Assembly (NCBI GenBank): GCA_028583685.1
Contig: JAMXIF010000077.1
Location: forward strand, 8,494,525-8,558,524
Direction of reading: 5' to 3'
Source: Petaurus breviceps papuanus
Taxonomy: Eukaryota > Chordata > Mammalia > Diprotodontia > Petauridae
Length of the DNA: 64,000 nt
How positions within the stretch are numbered: the first letter of the stretch is position 1; each line of letters opens with the position of its first letter. Under the pieces are notes generated by a model. The model did not search any database. It was given only the letters and a program-made list of their open reading frames with translations, and was not told the origin of the DNA. The translations under genes and the position numbers were made by a program. Below are positions 1 through 10,580 of this stretch, one piece after another.

Positions 1-34
1 TCTGTCTCTCTCTGTCTCTCTGTCTCTCTCTCTG

Positions 35-97
<63 letters not shown>

Positions 98-196
98 GTC
101 TCTCTGTCTCTCTCTCTGTCTCTGTCTCTCTCTCTGTCTCTCTGTCTCTCTGTCTGTCTGTCTGTCTCTCTGTCTCTCTGTCTGTCTCTCTCTCTC
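1..196. repeat. TCTCTG/TC microsatellite
   Basis: Almost pure TCTC and TCTG units run from the left window edge to about 196, followed by a short C-rich run. It is cut by the window edge, so its full length is unknown. On the other strand it is a purine GA/CAGAGA tract. Confidence 0.97.
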
Positions 197-1299
197 CCCC
201 CCACCCCCAAATATGTCAAACTTATGGCTTATCCTGCAAAACTCCTGGGTGAGAAGGGAACCAGATCAAAATGTCATTGGGAAATGTGTAACAAAATAAA
301 TATACAATACAACATACCTAATGCTAATATGTGGCTTCCTAAGTCAGTATTCAATCAGTTGAGATCTTCTTCTATTTGAGTTTGATGGCATTGTCCTATT
401 CCATTGCTGCCTCCGATGAGGAAGAAAAATTTCTATTAATTATAAATGGTCTTTCCTGGAAGATAGAAGCCTCCTCCATTCACTAGAAGTTTTCAAACAA
501 AGGTTGACTGACCACTCATCTTATTCTGTTATTGATTGGACTAGATGTTCACTGATATCCTTTCTTACTGTTTATCTGGACAATTCTGTAAAGCCTATTT
601 TATGAGAATGATATTTGCTGACCAGCCTAAAATGGGAACATTCTTACCCAAATATTCTTTTTCTCTTTCTGTCTAAAAATTCACCGGTATAGTGAAAATT
701 TCTCTATCTGTAGAGAAGACATCAAAATGGAAGGAACCACACACATTTTGATAAAGCCTGTGTACATGTGGTTGTGGGGGGAGTGAGGTGGAGAAGTGGA
801 GTGATAGAAAGTAGTTCACTCTTTTGTCTTTTGAATAAGTGAAGTCAATTTGCAAATGACACATTATTTGATTTGTTTGCAGAATCTGAAACCTTCACCC
901 ATAACATTGCCTGTAGGCATAATTACAATTTAGCAACATAAGTCAATTATCAAGTACACGCTGGTGAAATTATCCAGTGCATTTTTTGAGGGGTGCAAAT
1001 GCTCTTCTCCATTCATCTGTCTTGATGGAAAAACAAACAAACAATATGAACGTAAAGGGACCTCGTAAAATCAGACAACCTTGTATTCTCTTCAAAGACT
1101 TTAAAGAATGACTGAGAATGTTCTGCTTTCCTATCCTAAACCCTTTCACTCACAAAATATTTGGGCTATGCCTAGAAGCAGGTAATGATTCCAAGTAATG
1201 ATTCCCCAAGTCTACTAAACTAGAGTTTTGAAATTAGAAGGAAAGCAGCAGAAAATGAATCTGATTTCATCGGTTGTAGTTTACTCCCTCTACCAAGGC
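197..1299. other. Unassigned single-copy-like DNA
   Basis: This A/T-rich stretch has no recognised repeat family and no convincing gene. The only open frame of any size is about 63 codons on the reverse strand near 673-864, with no recognisable domain. Confidence 0.6.
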
Positions 1300-1475
1300 A
1301 GACCAGCAACTTCTCTGTGTTTAGTGTTACGATAGTTGCCTCTGAGCCACCAAGAGGCTAAGAGACTTGCCCAAAGTCACATAGCTAGTACTTAACAGAG
1401 ATGGAAATTATTCCTATTTCTTCCTGGTGTCAAAACCAACTCTCTATCCATTATACTACACTGCCTCTCTTAATG
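1300..1475 (-). repeat. MIR SINE fragment
   Basis: The reverse-strand MIR signature is visible: 'gacttgcccaaagtcacat' followed by 'agctagtacttaac' and a degenerate 'ctctatccattatactac' head. It is strongly diverged, consistent with an old insertion. Confidence 0.7.
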
Positions 1476-1499
1476 GAATCAGAAGATAATAATAACATA

Positions 1500-1800
1500 A
1501 CAATGATGAAAGTGGTTCAAATCCTGGATCTGTTATGAATATCTGTGTGATTTTGGGCAAGCTAATTAACCTCCTTGTACCTCAGTTTTCTATCCACCAA
1601 CAAGCCTTTATTAAGTGCTTACTATATGACAGATACTATGCTTAACTCTGTGGTACAAATAAAAACAAAAAGAAAGACATCCCCTACCCTCAAGGATCTT
1701 GCATTCTAATGATGGAAGGGAAGGAGTTTCTTCGTCTGTAAAATATGGGAGTTGAAGAAATGACCTCTGAAATCTTTGCCAGCTCTAAAAACCTATGGCT
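1500..1800 (+). repeat. MIR SINE, interrupted
   Basis: The left part carries 'gtgtgattttgggcaagct' and 'cctcagttttc'. The right part resumes at about 1728 with 'tttcttcgtctgtaaaat'. The two halves are continuous in the MIR consensus, so the material at 1596-1727 was inserted into it. Confidence 0.65.
1596..1727 (+). repeat. Family Q interspersed repeat (unclassified) inside a MIR
   Basis: The segment reads 'tttattaagtgcttactat' and continues to 'ctcaaggatcttgcattct'. The same module recurs near 31065, 36735, 48915, 57680 and 60620. I cannot name the family. Confidence 0.55.
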
Positions 1801-1854
1801 TTTTGAGTAAATAGATGACAAAAAATAAAGCCAGGCCTTGAGGTTATTCCATAT

Positions 1855-2080
1855 GCAGATAAATCAAACTAAGGGTATTTAGAAAGAAAAGAGATAGCTG
1901 GTTCACCTAGCAAGAACTGAAAGGGACCTCAGACATCATCAACAAATATTTCACTGTAGCAATGAGAAAGCTAGGATCCAGGGAAATTGGTTACTTGCCA
2001 ACAGGATATGTGTCAGAAAATGAACTCAAGTTTTCTGACTTCAAAGGATGTCCATTTCCTAGTGTACCATGTTATAATGT
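1855..2080 (-). repeat. Degenerate MIR/MIR3-like fragment
   Basis: Traces of the reverse MIR3 pattern remain: 'gaaagggacctcagacatc', then 'gttacttgcc', then 'gaactcaag'. Divergence is high and the borders are approximate. Confidence 0.4.
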
Positions 2081-2119
2081 AATTGCATTATGATGCAGTG
2101 GGGGAAAGCATCATGGACA

Positions 2120-2456
2120 TCTTCATGTATTCAAAACTGAGTCTTGGAGAAGAAGGGGAAGACTTTATTGCTTGATCTCAGAGTATAGAATGGGACGCAG
2201 TGGGTAGATATTTTAAGGAGGTTGATTTAGATGCTAAGGAAAGAAAAAGACTTATAGCATAAATTGTTTCAAAGGAGAATGGGTCATCTAAGGAGGTAAT
2301 GGGTTCCCTCTCGAAGTTTTCAAGCAGAGACTTCATGGCCATATGCCAGATATTTTCAAGAGCTGATTCTTGCTAAAGTAGAGCTTGGAATAAATGACTC
2401 TCAAGGTCTCTTCCAAAGCTAGAACTGTCAACTTCTTTGATTCTGTGAATTTGAAC
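2120..2456 (+). repeat. CR1/L3 LINE 3' end
   Basis: The order of motifs matches the L3 3' end. It includes 'aatgggtcatctaaggaggt', then 'ttttcaagcagagacttcat', then 'ggtctcttccaaagctagaa' and the closing 'ttctttgattctgtgaat'. Non-coding remnant, 5' truncated. Confidence 0.6.
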
Positions 2457-2714
2457 AAATTAAGAACTCTGGATCATTTTCTTAAAATCTACCTTAGGAC
2501 AGGTACTTAACTAAATTATTGTGGGAGATGGAGAGAGAAGATTTTTTTTTAACAACTGACTTTTCACCCCATTAGCACCACTGCCCCCCCCCCCTTCTCC
2601 TTGTTTTCCAACTCTTGCTCTTGTCCTGGGACCTACACCTCCATTACTGAAGGGGTGTGGCCATCTATGTCTCCCTGACTGCAAAGACCCTCCCTGCCCA
2701 GTCCTATAATGTGT
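2457..2714. other. Unassigned, with a C run
   Basis: There is no recognised repeat except a run of C at about 2585-2595. An 80-codon reverse open frame spans 2511-2753 but crosses this run and an L2 tail, so I do not regard it as a gene. Confidence 0.5.
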
Positions 2715-2815
2715 CCTTTGTTCTTCCTTAGAATGTAAACTCCCTGAAGGCAAGGCCTATTTCACTTTCACATTTGTGTCTACCTGAGTGCCTACCACAT
2801 AATAGCTGCTGGACA
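2715..2815 (+). repeat. L2 LINE 3' tail
   Basis: 'agaatgtaaactccctgaag' begins the pattern, followed by 'gcaaggcctatttcac' and 'gcctaccacataatagctg'. This is the diagnostic end of L2 elements. Confidence 0.65.
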
Positions 2816-3080
2816 AACAATTGGTCCATGCCTTTGCAGTTGCTGTCTTGTTGATATTTGTTTTACTATCTTGATAATTATTTTAATCAAATTGGACATC
2901 ACCAGTTGAAGTGAATTTTTTATTTGTGTATTTTCAGTGTAGTTATTGTTTTCAATAATAGCATATCAGAGCTGCCAGCACTTAGCTTTGGTTATGATTC
3001 TGGGTAGTGAAGTCATATGTGTATAAATGAATGCTCAGAGAGCAGAACTTCAAGGACCATGATGGGTCTCATGCTATGGG

Positions 3081-3290
3081 ATCATAATATCATAAATCCA
3101 GAGCCAGAAAGAGCATAGGAAGCCATGTAGTCCAATGTACTCACCTTACAGAGGAAGAATCTGCGACCCAGGTAGATTAAATCCCTTGCCCAAGGTTACA
3201 TGGCTAGAGAAAGTAGAAGATGGGATTTTAACCCACATCTTTCTCAGCTCAAGACCAGGACTTTAGCTACTACACAACTCAGTTTTTCAT
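3081..3290 (-). repeat. MIR/MIR3-type SINE
   Basis: The reverse pattern runs 'gtagtccaatgtactcacc', 'ttacagaggaagaatctg', 'cccttgcccaaggttacat' and ends near 'ctactacacaactca'. It is diverged but nearly full length. Confidence 0.7.
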
Positions 3291-3440
3291 TTATCTGAGA
3301 ACCAGCCTCAGTTTGGAGAGAGTCATAAGGCAATTGAGTGATGCAGTAGAAAAAGTGGCAGTTTGTGTTTGAGGTAATGAATTTGGAGGGCCCTTAAGAT
3401 GTTGAAGACCACCATCTAACTTTATAATAAGGCTATATTT

Positions 3441-3697
3441 AGTAGCTGGATGGTTCAGTGGATAGAGATCTAGACCTAGAATAAGGAAGACTCATCTTTT
3501 TGAGTTCAGATTTGACTTCAGACACTTCTTAGCTGTGTGACCTTGGGCAGGTGATTTGACCCTGCTTACCTCAGTTTCCACATCTGTAAAATGATCTGGA
3601 GAAGGAAATAGCGAAGTACTCTAATATCTTTACTAGGAAAACCCAAAAGAGGGTTACAAAGAGCCAGACACAACTGAAAATGACTAAACAATAAAAT
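3441..3697 (+). repeat. MAR1-type CORE-SINE
   Basis: The tRNA-like head ('ggttcagtggatagagatc') is followed by the CORE block ('gctgtgtgaccttgggcag', 'cctcagtttccacatctgt') and the MAR1 tail ('ggagaaggaaatagcgaag', 'gagccagacacaactgaaa'). Nearly complete. Confidence 0.85.
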
Positions 3698-3704
3698 ATT
3701 TGAC

Positions 3705-3860
3705 ATTATAGAATAGTAATTTTAAAGTTGCAAAGGATCTGAGAAGTTGGCAAGTTCAAACCCCTCATTTTACAGATGTGAAAACAAAATCCCATAAAGG
3801 GTGTGATTTTTAACATCACACAGTTGTAATCTCAGGCACTTTTTGAGCCCACTTCTTTTG
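3705..3860 (-). repeat. MIR3-like fragment
   Basis: 'aaacccctcattttacagat' is followed by a decayed CORE block with 'acatcacacagttgtaa'. It abuts the preceding MAR1 SINE. Confidence 0.5.
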
Positions 3861-4821
3861 ATGGAACTAGTTCAGGAATAATCCATTAGGAAAGGGAATA
3901 TCTTTCAACTTGAGGTTACTGATTCCTGAAGTTTCAAATATTGCTGAATTGCTAAGCCAGGGCACGTTAAAAAAAAAAAGATGTAAAAACCAAAATATAT
4001 TTTTTTTATTATCAGGTCAACCAGAGCAGCCATGAAAAATAATGGAGAAGTAAAGCTATAATTTCTTGCTCAGAATAGATCAGTGGAAAGGTATCTTTAC
4101 CAATGTGTTTTTGTTTTCCCTCATCTGCTCCACTGTGCTCCCTTCCCCCTACATACCCCAACTCAAATAATCTTAGCTGAAGTGAAGAAGACATTTCATT
4201 GTTAAGTCTAGAGAAATAAAAAGTTGGTACAGGCTGTTTTTGCATTAGAAACAGAATAATGAATAATGATAGAAAAGTCAATATGACATGAGAAGGAACC
4301 GTTAAAAGTCAAATGAAGAACCATAACAGAGGGAAAAAAATGTTATACTTCTAAAGTATATCATTTCTTGGTCTCATTTTTAGAAATTTAGCAATATTAT
4401 CAGAAGCTTTGCTGTAATGTCCCCTAATATAAAGCCAACAACTTCTGCTCTCCTTCTTTGAATAAAGGCACAAATTAAATTACATCTCTAGAAGATTCAC
4501 CAAATTTTACTTATAAAAACATGTCTACAGGCAAGCACGACCAATTTTATCCCTGGTCCTCCTGTATTTTTGTAAAAGACTCACCTACAGTTAGCAGCTT
4601 ATTTTGAAATACCTGGTGAAGCAGATGAAGAGAAAAAATATATATGAAAGGTTATGTATAAAAATAAGACAACTCCATAAGGATAGCATTTACCTCATGT
4701 GAGCACACACACATGAACAAACACACAATGCACGTGCATACCTTTCATTCATACTAAAAATGATTTACCAATAAATGAGAGTTATTCCCTAATAAGAGAC
4801 AGTATGACGTTATCTTCTCCC
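3861..4821. other. Unassigned A/T-rich DNA
   Basis: Nothing recognisable beyond short A and T runs near 3970-4010. The 89-codon reverse open frame at 4012-4281 lacks homology that I can see. Confidence 0.5.
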
Positions 4822-4940
4822 AGTTAGACTATAAACTCTTGAGGAACAGGGACTTTCACTTTTGTCTTCATATCCCTGGTACTTAGCCCAGTGCCTGGAA
4901 CAGAATATGTGCTTAATACATTCTTGCTGATTGATTGGCT
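4822..4940 (+). repeat. L2 LINE 3' tail
   Basis: 'actataaactcttgaggaac', then 'cttagcccagtgcctggaac', then 'tgattgattgg' give the standard L2 3' end. Confidence 0.75.
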
Positions 4941-5032
4941 GATCTGAAATGCCTTCCAATGATGGGAATCCATGGTTCTCTAATAAATAAACACATACAT
5001 TTTACATGTAGATAAAATGCACAAATTCAAAA

Positions 5033-5357
5033 ATACACACATAGGGGCGGCCAGATAACTCAGCGAGTAAGAGCACCGGCTCCAGTGTTGAGAAGACCTG
5101 GAGATCGAATCCCGGGCTCAGACACCTAGCACCCACCCAGAAACACCTGGCCATGTAACCTTGAGCAGGTTACTTAAACCCAATTGCTTAGGGGTGGCCA
5201 GGTGGCTCAGCGAGTAAGAGCACCGGCTCCAGTGTTGGGATGACCTGGGGATCAAGTCTGGGCACAGATACTCAGCATCACACCCAGAAATAACTGTCCA
5301 TGTAACCTTGAGCAAGTTACTTAACCCCGATTGCTTTAAAAAAAATATACACACATA
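5033..5357 (+). mobile_element. Dimeric tRNA-type SINE with target duplication
   Basis: Two head-to-tail monomers of one SINE family lie at 5044-5190 and 5191-5346. Each starts with GGGGYGGCCAG and contains 'gagtaagagcaccggctcc'. The left monomer ends 'caattgctta' with no A-tail and joins directly to the right one, which ends 'gattgcttt' plus A. The left monomer has a good Pol III B box (GATCGAATCCC, about 5103-5113); the right has a degenerate one (GATCAAGTCTG). An 11-base direct repeat, ATACACACATA, flanks the pair at 5033-5043 and 5347-5357, so the dimer inserted as one unit. Confidence 0.88.
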
Positions 5358-5849
5358 TATGCGTATACACTCACAAATATGTATTAGTACAAATAAATGT
5401 CTACTTGTACACATACATATACCTCTCCTCCATTTGGCTTCCATTCTATATCTCCTTCTCTGACCACTTAGCTTTTTTTCTTCACACTGCTTCTTTGTTG
5501 CCTAAATGTGTGCTTTCCTCAAAGTTAAATAAATCAAGAAATTTCAGATTTGTAAGAGACTTCAGTGGTCATCTAATCCAACCTATAGTTGAAGAACCAC
5601 ACTCAGTCTTTAGTCCTTTGTTTGTATTTCCCCATAAGCCTCTCCCAGAAGGTTCTTCCTGTAGCTTGGTTTCAGTGATCTTCTCAATGCTTGGAAATGT
5701 CAAATCTCTGGGAGATCCTTTTTTGTATCTCCAATGCTTACTGGAATTTTTTTTTCTTCTAAACCCTAAAATGTCCAAAAACTAAAAATTACAAGGTCAA
5801 AGAGAGTCTGTTGTCTCCCAAATAAGGAAACCCCAAACTGAATTTAGAG
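5358..5849. other. Unassigned DNA
   Basis: A 126-codon forward open frame (5405-5785) exists, with no recognisable domain. A weak MIR3-like phrase, 'ggtcatctaatccaacctat', lies near 5565-5585. Confidence 0.45.
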
Positions 5850-6010
5850 ACAACATGATGTGGGCAGACTTGGAGTTGAGACAGCTTCCAATTATGGTTT
5901 TGATTCTTATGAAGTCATTTTACCTTTTTTTGAGCCTTAATTCCTTCATCTGTAAAAAGGAGATAATAACAATTGCCCACCCTCTATCATAGGGTGGCTA
6001 TGAGGAAGCC
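5850..6010 (+). repeat. MIR SINE
   Basis: The order 'gacttggagttgag', 'aagtcattttacc', 'ccttcatctgtaaaaagg', 'agataataacaattgccca' follows the MIR core and its 3' part. Old and diverged. Confidence 0.6.
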
Positions 6011-6591
6011 ACTTTTAAATCACATGGTTAGGCTAATATTATTGGTCATATTTCTCCCTTCTGCTATTGAACTACTTTTAGGTGAGTCACTTAATATATC
6101 TGGACCTCCTTTTCTTGGTCTTTTCAATTAATAGTTGAACTAGATAATCACTGAAGACTCATTTATCTCTTACAGGCATGGTCCTATGAGCAATCCTAAA
6201 GCCAGCTTACTATCTTAATTTGTAGGACTCTATCAATGGCAACATAAATGATCAAGTTACTCAAAGTTTTTGACCTATAACCAATACCTGTTGAGTCAAT
6301 AACTGAATCAGCATAACAAGACACAGTCATAGTAATAGTAACAAACCAGCAGATCATTGTTACACCTCAAAATTTTTTTTTAAATGTAGAGAAAGCCTTG
6401 AAAAAAATTAATGGTTTTATGGTGGTGGAACAAGGACAAAGATTAACTAGAATGAGGATCATGGGCAGATTGCAGATTTCACCAGTGAAGGTAGTACCCA
6501 CATGCATATGGTTCAATTCTATTCCTTTCAGTTTAAACACGTACTCACATTAAATACTTCTATGTATAAGTTTGATATTATGAATAGATGT
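6011..6591. other. Unassigned DNA, weak MIR trace
   Basis: A faint MIR-like phrase ('gtgagtcacttaatatatct') is near 6082. The remainder shows nothing recognisable. Confidence 0.4.
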
Positions 6592-6680
6592 CCTGGCTCA
6601 GAACTAGGAAGACTTGAGTTCAAACCCTACCTTTAGGATATCCTGGCTATGTGGCCCAGGAAAGTTCTTTAATTCAGATG
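6592..6680 (+). repeat. MAR1/MIR fragment
   Basis: 'aggaagacttgagttcaaac' followed by 'ctggctatgtggcccagga' is the central part of a CORE-SINE, with both ends missing. Confidence 0.6.
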
Positions 6681-6946
6681 AAAATTTGCTTTATAGAGTT
6701 TGAGCTTATAAAATTATCAACTTATTTTATAATATAGCTTTATTTAAACAATATTTAAATGAGCATTATCGTGGTTAAAAACGAATAAAATAATCCTCAG
6801 CTCCTATGCTTCTAAACTTCTCTATATTATTTATGATCCCCATTGCTGTATTTTCTGAGGAAGGAGTAGTCATTCTCCTCAGGGCAAGTCATCTCATATT
6901 TCAGTGCCTCAGGCATACCTTTAAAAAGTTCCCAACAAGATACCTG

Positions 6947-7005
6947 AAAGAGGCAATATGGCATAGTGGATGGGGGCTAGATTTGGAGTCAGGAAGATAT
7001 TTTGT
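6947..7005 (+). repeat. CORE-SINE 5' fragment
   Basis: 'ggcaatatggcatagtggat' and 'gatttggagtcaggaag' are a SINE head only, with no CORE or tail. Confidence 0.55.
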
Positions 7006-7176
7006 TTGTTTAGTTGTTTCACTGGTGTCTGGCTCCAGAGTTAAGCACCGCAGTTTAACTTCTGTGTGATTTGTGTTTTTGTTTCAATGAATTTGGTTTC
7101 ATATAAAAAGATTTTCTTGCCTCCTCTCTGCCTTCCCTTCCTCCCAATCCCTCAAAAGACTGGATCTAATTATCTT

Positions 7177-7381
7177 TATTTATTTATTCATTCATCTATC
7201 TATCTATGTATCTAGGCTTTTTGGAGGGGGGAAGGTAGGGCAATTGGGGTTAAGTGACTTGCCCAAGGTCACACTGCTAATTGTTTTTTTTTTTTTTATG
7301 ATAAGTGTCTGAGGCCAGATTTGAAATCAGGTCCTCCTGACTCCAGGGCTGGTGCTCTATTCACTGTGCCACCTAGCCACT
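7177..7381 (-). mobile_element. tRNA-type SINE (short, A-tailed), reverse
   Basis: The body (about 7214-7381) reads, on the reverse strand, the family 'gctaggtggcacagtgaatagagcac' split here as 'ctctattcactgtgccac' and 'gacttgcccaaggtcacac'. Its tail has become TTTA/TATC simple sequence (7177-7213). An imperfect 18-base repeat, ACTGGATCTaaTTATCTT-like, flanks it at 7159-7176 and 7382-7399, with two mismatches. Confidence 0.82.
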
Positions 7382-7627
7382 ACTGGATCTCACTATCTTG
7401 CCCTGGATGAAGGTGTAGTAATTATTCATGGACATGGTCCCAATGCCAATCATCATGGTGGGTGTTTGAAGTATTCAGGAAGTACTAGCACCTCTAGTTT
7501 GAGGGCTTGCCAATCACTTTTGCCATTTTTTTTTTGTTGTTGTTGTCTACCTTTGCAGAAGTCTCACCCGTAGCTAGTTCAAAGAAGCTGTAGCATGTTC
7601 AGTGGCCACACATCAATAAAACTCTCA

Positions 7628-7878
7628 TAGCTGTTCAGTCGTTTTGGTCATGCCCATCTCTCTGGGACCCCATCTGAGGTTTTCTTGGCAAAGATCCTGG
7701 AGTGGTTCGTTATTTCCTTCTCTAGCTCATTCCATAGATGATGAAATCAAGACAAGCAGAGTTAAGTAACTTGTCCAGGGTCACATAGCTATTAAGTGTC
7801 TGAGGCCAGATTTGAACTCAGGTCTTCCTGATGCCAAGTCCTGAACTCTATCTATTGTGCCACCTAGCTGCTATCTCA
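7628..7878 (-). repeat. MAR1-type CORE-SINE
   Basis: The reverse copy has the tail ('gttttcttggcaaagatcct', 'ggagtggttcgttatttcct') and the head ('ctctatctattgtgccacct'). Nearly full length. Confidence 0.85.
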
Positions 7879-8900
7879 GCAGACAGCTAAACCAGGTTGC
7901 CGATAACTTACAGGCCTGAAACATATTGGTAGTTGGGGGATATCTCCCTCAAGTATGTAAAGATTTTCCAGAGCAGACTGGACAGATAAGAACATTTTCC
8001 CCCAATATCCACCCATGAAAGAAACTTAAGCACTATGGAGAGCTCACTATGGAGAGGTCATCCTCTGTACCCTGGACTATCACTATTTTTCTCCACTTTC
8101 TTCCTGCCACTGGACTTCACTGACTCAGGAAGAGAATGAGGTTGACAAATATGAACAACTCTGCCTCAATTACAAAGGCAAGTCAAGATATCACCACGTG
8201 GTAATGTCATTGGCCCTGTTACAAAGGAAGGATTAACATCACAGAAGCTTGGCTTGATCCATTTCTAAACTGGGCCATCTGCTTTTCCCTAGACATCCTG
8301 ACAGTCCTGTGTTCTGAGGCTTTACCATATTAGTCTAAACACTTGGCTGGCCTGACTACTTCAGCTTGGAAATCCTGAGTTCAAACAATCCATCAACCTC
8401 AGCCTTTACAATGGTAGGGACAACAGGTGTTTGACACCAGGCATGGCTGACTATACTTAGTCTTTAAAGAAAATGATCTTAGTGGATTTTTTTTTTACTC
8501 TGGAGTATGAAATTTGCCATTTTCTACATTTTCTTGGAATTTTAGAGAAAGAATTTTTTTAAAAAGACCTGAAATTGACCTCAAGCAATTAGTTGAGAGG
8601 AATGTGAAATATGTCTATTCCACTCTAAGGGTTCTCAAGGATTCAGGTCTGTGTATTCTCAGTGAAGGACCTGAGAGATGCATCTTCAGTGCCTTGAGTT
8701 TTCATTTAGAAACAGAAATTACATACTTCAATTATATACTCCAAGCTGAGTATATATTTTTTCAATTAAAAAACCTCAACTCTCCCTCTTTAATAAAATT
8801 GAGGCAATATTTGAGTATTCAGAGCATGAAACCCTTATGGTCCATTATTTATCTTTTTAAGCTTTTGAAAACATGGAGCCTACTGGAGTACTCTGCTTAA
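7879..8900. other. Unassigned, mostly single-copy
   Basis: No repeat family recognised. A 128-codon forward open frame at 8514-8900 has no domain or codon pattern that I can recognise and contains long A/T runs. I do not call it a gene. Confidence 0.5.
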
Positions 8901-9385
8901 GAATTTTCAGTGATTCCTTCACACTACTAGGAAAAATTATGACCTACCACATTTGGTATCTAAAAACCTTTGCAACTGTGCTCTGCCCTTCCACTCTAGG
9001 CTTATCACATCCTATGTCACATTCAAATTGTCCTATTCATTGTCCCCAGTTTGCAACAGTCTTTCTCTAGCCTCTGTCCCTCTCCACACACTGTCCTTCA
9101 GACCTATGCTCCATCATCATCTCCTCTTCTGAGATTCCTAAGCTTTCTTCAAGGATCAACGTCTGTGCAGTTTCCAGCAGGAGGACCATAATGATCCTTC
9201 AGCTGCCAGACCTCTGTTTCCCATCAAATCACCTTGTGTAGATTTCATATTTACTTCTCTGTGTACATATTGATTTCTTCCATTAGCATGGACACACCTT
9301 GAGGGCAAGCTGCTTTATATCTATTTTCCTTTTTATCCTCAGTATCTGGCATAGTGTCTCACACTTGCTATGTTCCTAATATATT
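8901..9385 (+). repeat. L2 LINE 3' region
   Basis: A decayed ORF2 C-terminal part ('ctctgcccttccactctagg') is followed by the 3' tail, with 'cttgagggcaagctgcttta' and 'atcctcagtatctggcatag'. The element is 5' truncated. Confidence 0.65.
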
Positions 9386-9504
9386 ATAATGAATATTAGA
9401 TTTAGAACTAAAAGTGTAATTGGGTCCTTCTAATCTGAAACTTATTTCATCAGTGAGGAAACTGAAGCTAGAAGATGACATGACTCCCTTAATGTCAATG
9501 AATG

Positions 9505-9820
9505 ATGATGAAGATGATAAAGATAACACTTCATGGCTTGTATATCACATACATATGTATGTGATACATGTACTTAGTAGGAGAACTAAGCTTTGAGCCT
9601 GGTTCCTCCAACTCCAAGTGTAGAACTCTTTTTTTTTTTTGCTTTTTGGAGAGCAGTTGGGGTTAAGTGACTTGCCCAAGGTCACACAGCTAGTTTTTTG
9701 TGTGTGTCTGTGTTAAGTGTCTGAGGCCAGATCTGAACCCAGGTCCTCCTGACTCCAGTACTCTATTCATTGTACCACCTAGCGCCCCCCCCCCAAACTC
9801 TTTCTGCCATACTATTTATG
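9505..9820 (-). repeat. MIR SINE split by a younger SINE
   Basis: The left half ends 'ccaactccaagtgtagaact' and the right half resumes 'aactctttctgccatacta', which are adjacent in MIR. The host copy is therefore older than the SINE inside it. Confidence 0.6.
9629..9794 (-). mobile_element. tRNA-type SINE (short, A-tailed), reverse
   Basis: A T-rich tail, then 'gctttttggagagcagttgg', 'gacttgcccaaggtcacac' and 'tactctattcattgtaccac'. The motif AACTCTTT on both sides is probably the target duplication. It sits inside a MIR. Confidence 0.83.
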
Positions 9821-9839
9821 AATTAATTGATGAAAAATG

Positions 9840-10080
9840 AGTGATGATGGTGAATATAACACTTCAAGGCTTGTGAAGTATTTTACATATATTATCTCAT
9901 TTTATCCTCACAAAAACCCCATGAGGTAGGTGCAATTAGTATCTCCATTTTTTTAGATGAGGAAACTAAGTCTTTAGAAAATAATAGAAGTTCAGTGATT
10001 TGCCTGGGTTCACTCAGCTATTCCAAGACTGATGCCAAATTTGAAGGAAAATGTTATTGCTTCCACTTGCTGCACCTTAC
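9840..10080 (-). repeat. MIR SINE
   Basis: 'attatctcattttatcctca' and 'tttagatgaggaaactaag', then 'gatttgcctgggttcactc', give a nearly complete reverse MIR. Confidence 0.75.
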
Positions 10081-10299
10081 CTACTATCTGCCCGATAACC
10101 CCTCCTCATTCTATGAACACTAGCCATTCTGATTTATAATTTAATATAATGTAGTTTTTCCTCCAATGACTAGGAATGAAAAAAAAGCTGAAGGTATAAG
10201 TAGGTAAGTGACCTGCTCAGGGTCACAAATGATTTATAGTATCCAAAGTAGGATTCTTTTCACAACACCATGTTTCCTTCTAAAAAGAGAATCACAAAT

Positions 10300-10575
10300 G
10301 TTGTGGTTTGTCCTTCATTCTTGAAGAGGACAAATGATATTGGAAGGGTGATGTCTTGACTTGCAAGTGAATTGGAGTTAAGTAAGGCAGAATTGTGCAA
10401 AGTCATCAGCCTCACTCTCTCCTCCAGAGACATCAGAATCCAGTGCCAAGATCTATGTCCAGATGACTGGCAATGGCCCCATCAGATGCAGTGGGAGATC
10501 TTGACCTTTTTAATTTAAGATCTTTCCCAAGTCTCAGTTTGTCTGAGGCAACGTCCATTCAGTCATTAAAAACTA
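10300..10575 (+). repeat. Family P interspersed repeat (unclassified)
   Basis: The pattern 'ttcattcttgaagaggac', 'cttgcaagtgaattggagtt', 'caaagtcatcagcctcac' and 'gatgcagtgggagatcttga' recurs at 32123-32275 and 44862-44965. I recall similar repeats from marsupial genomes but cannot name the family. Confidence 0.6.
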
Positions 10576-10580
10576 GATAA

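Noticed and set aside
5044-5346. tRNA genes
   Set aside because: A- and B-box-like words here and in the other SINEs belong to tRNA-derived SINE heads; no cloverleaf with an anticodon stem is visible.
5118-5444. 108-codon reverse open frame containing a repeated phrase
   Set aside because: It is the antisense of the SINE dimer; similar frames appear in the other SINE copies at 14797, 34275 and 57142.
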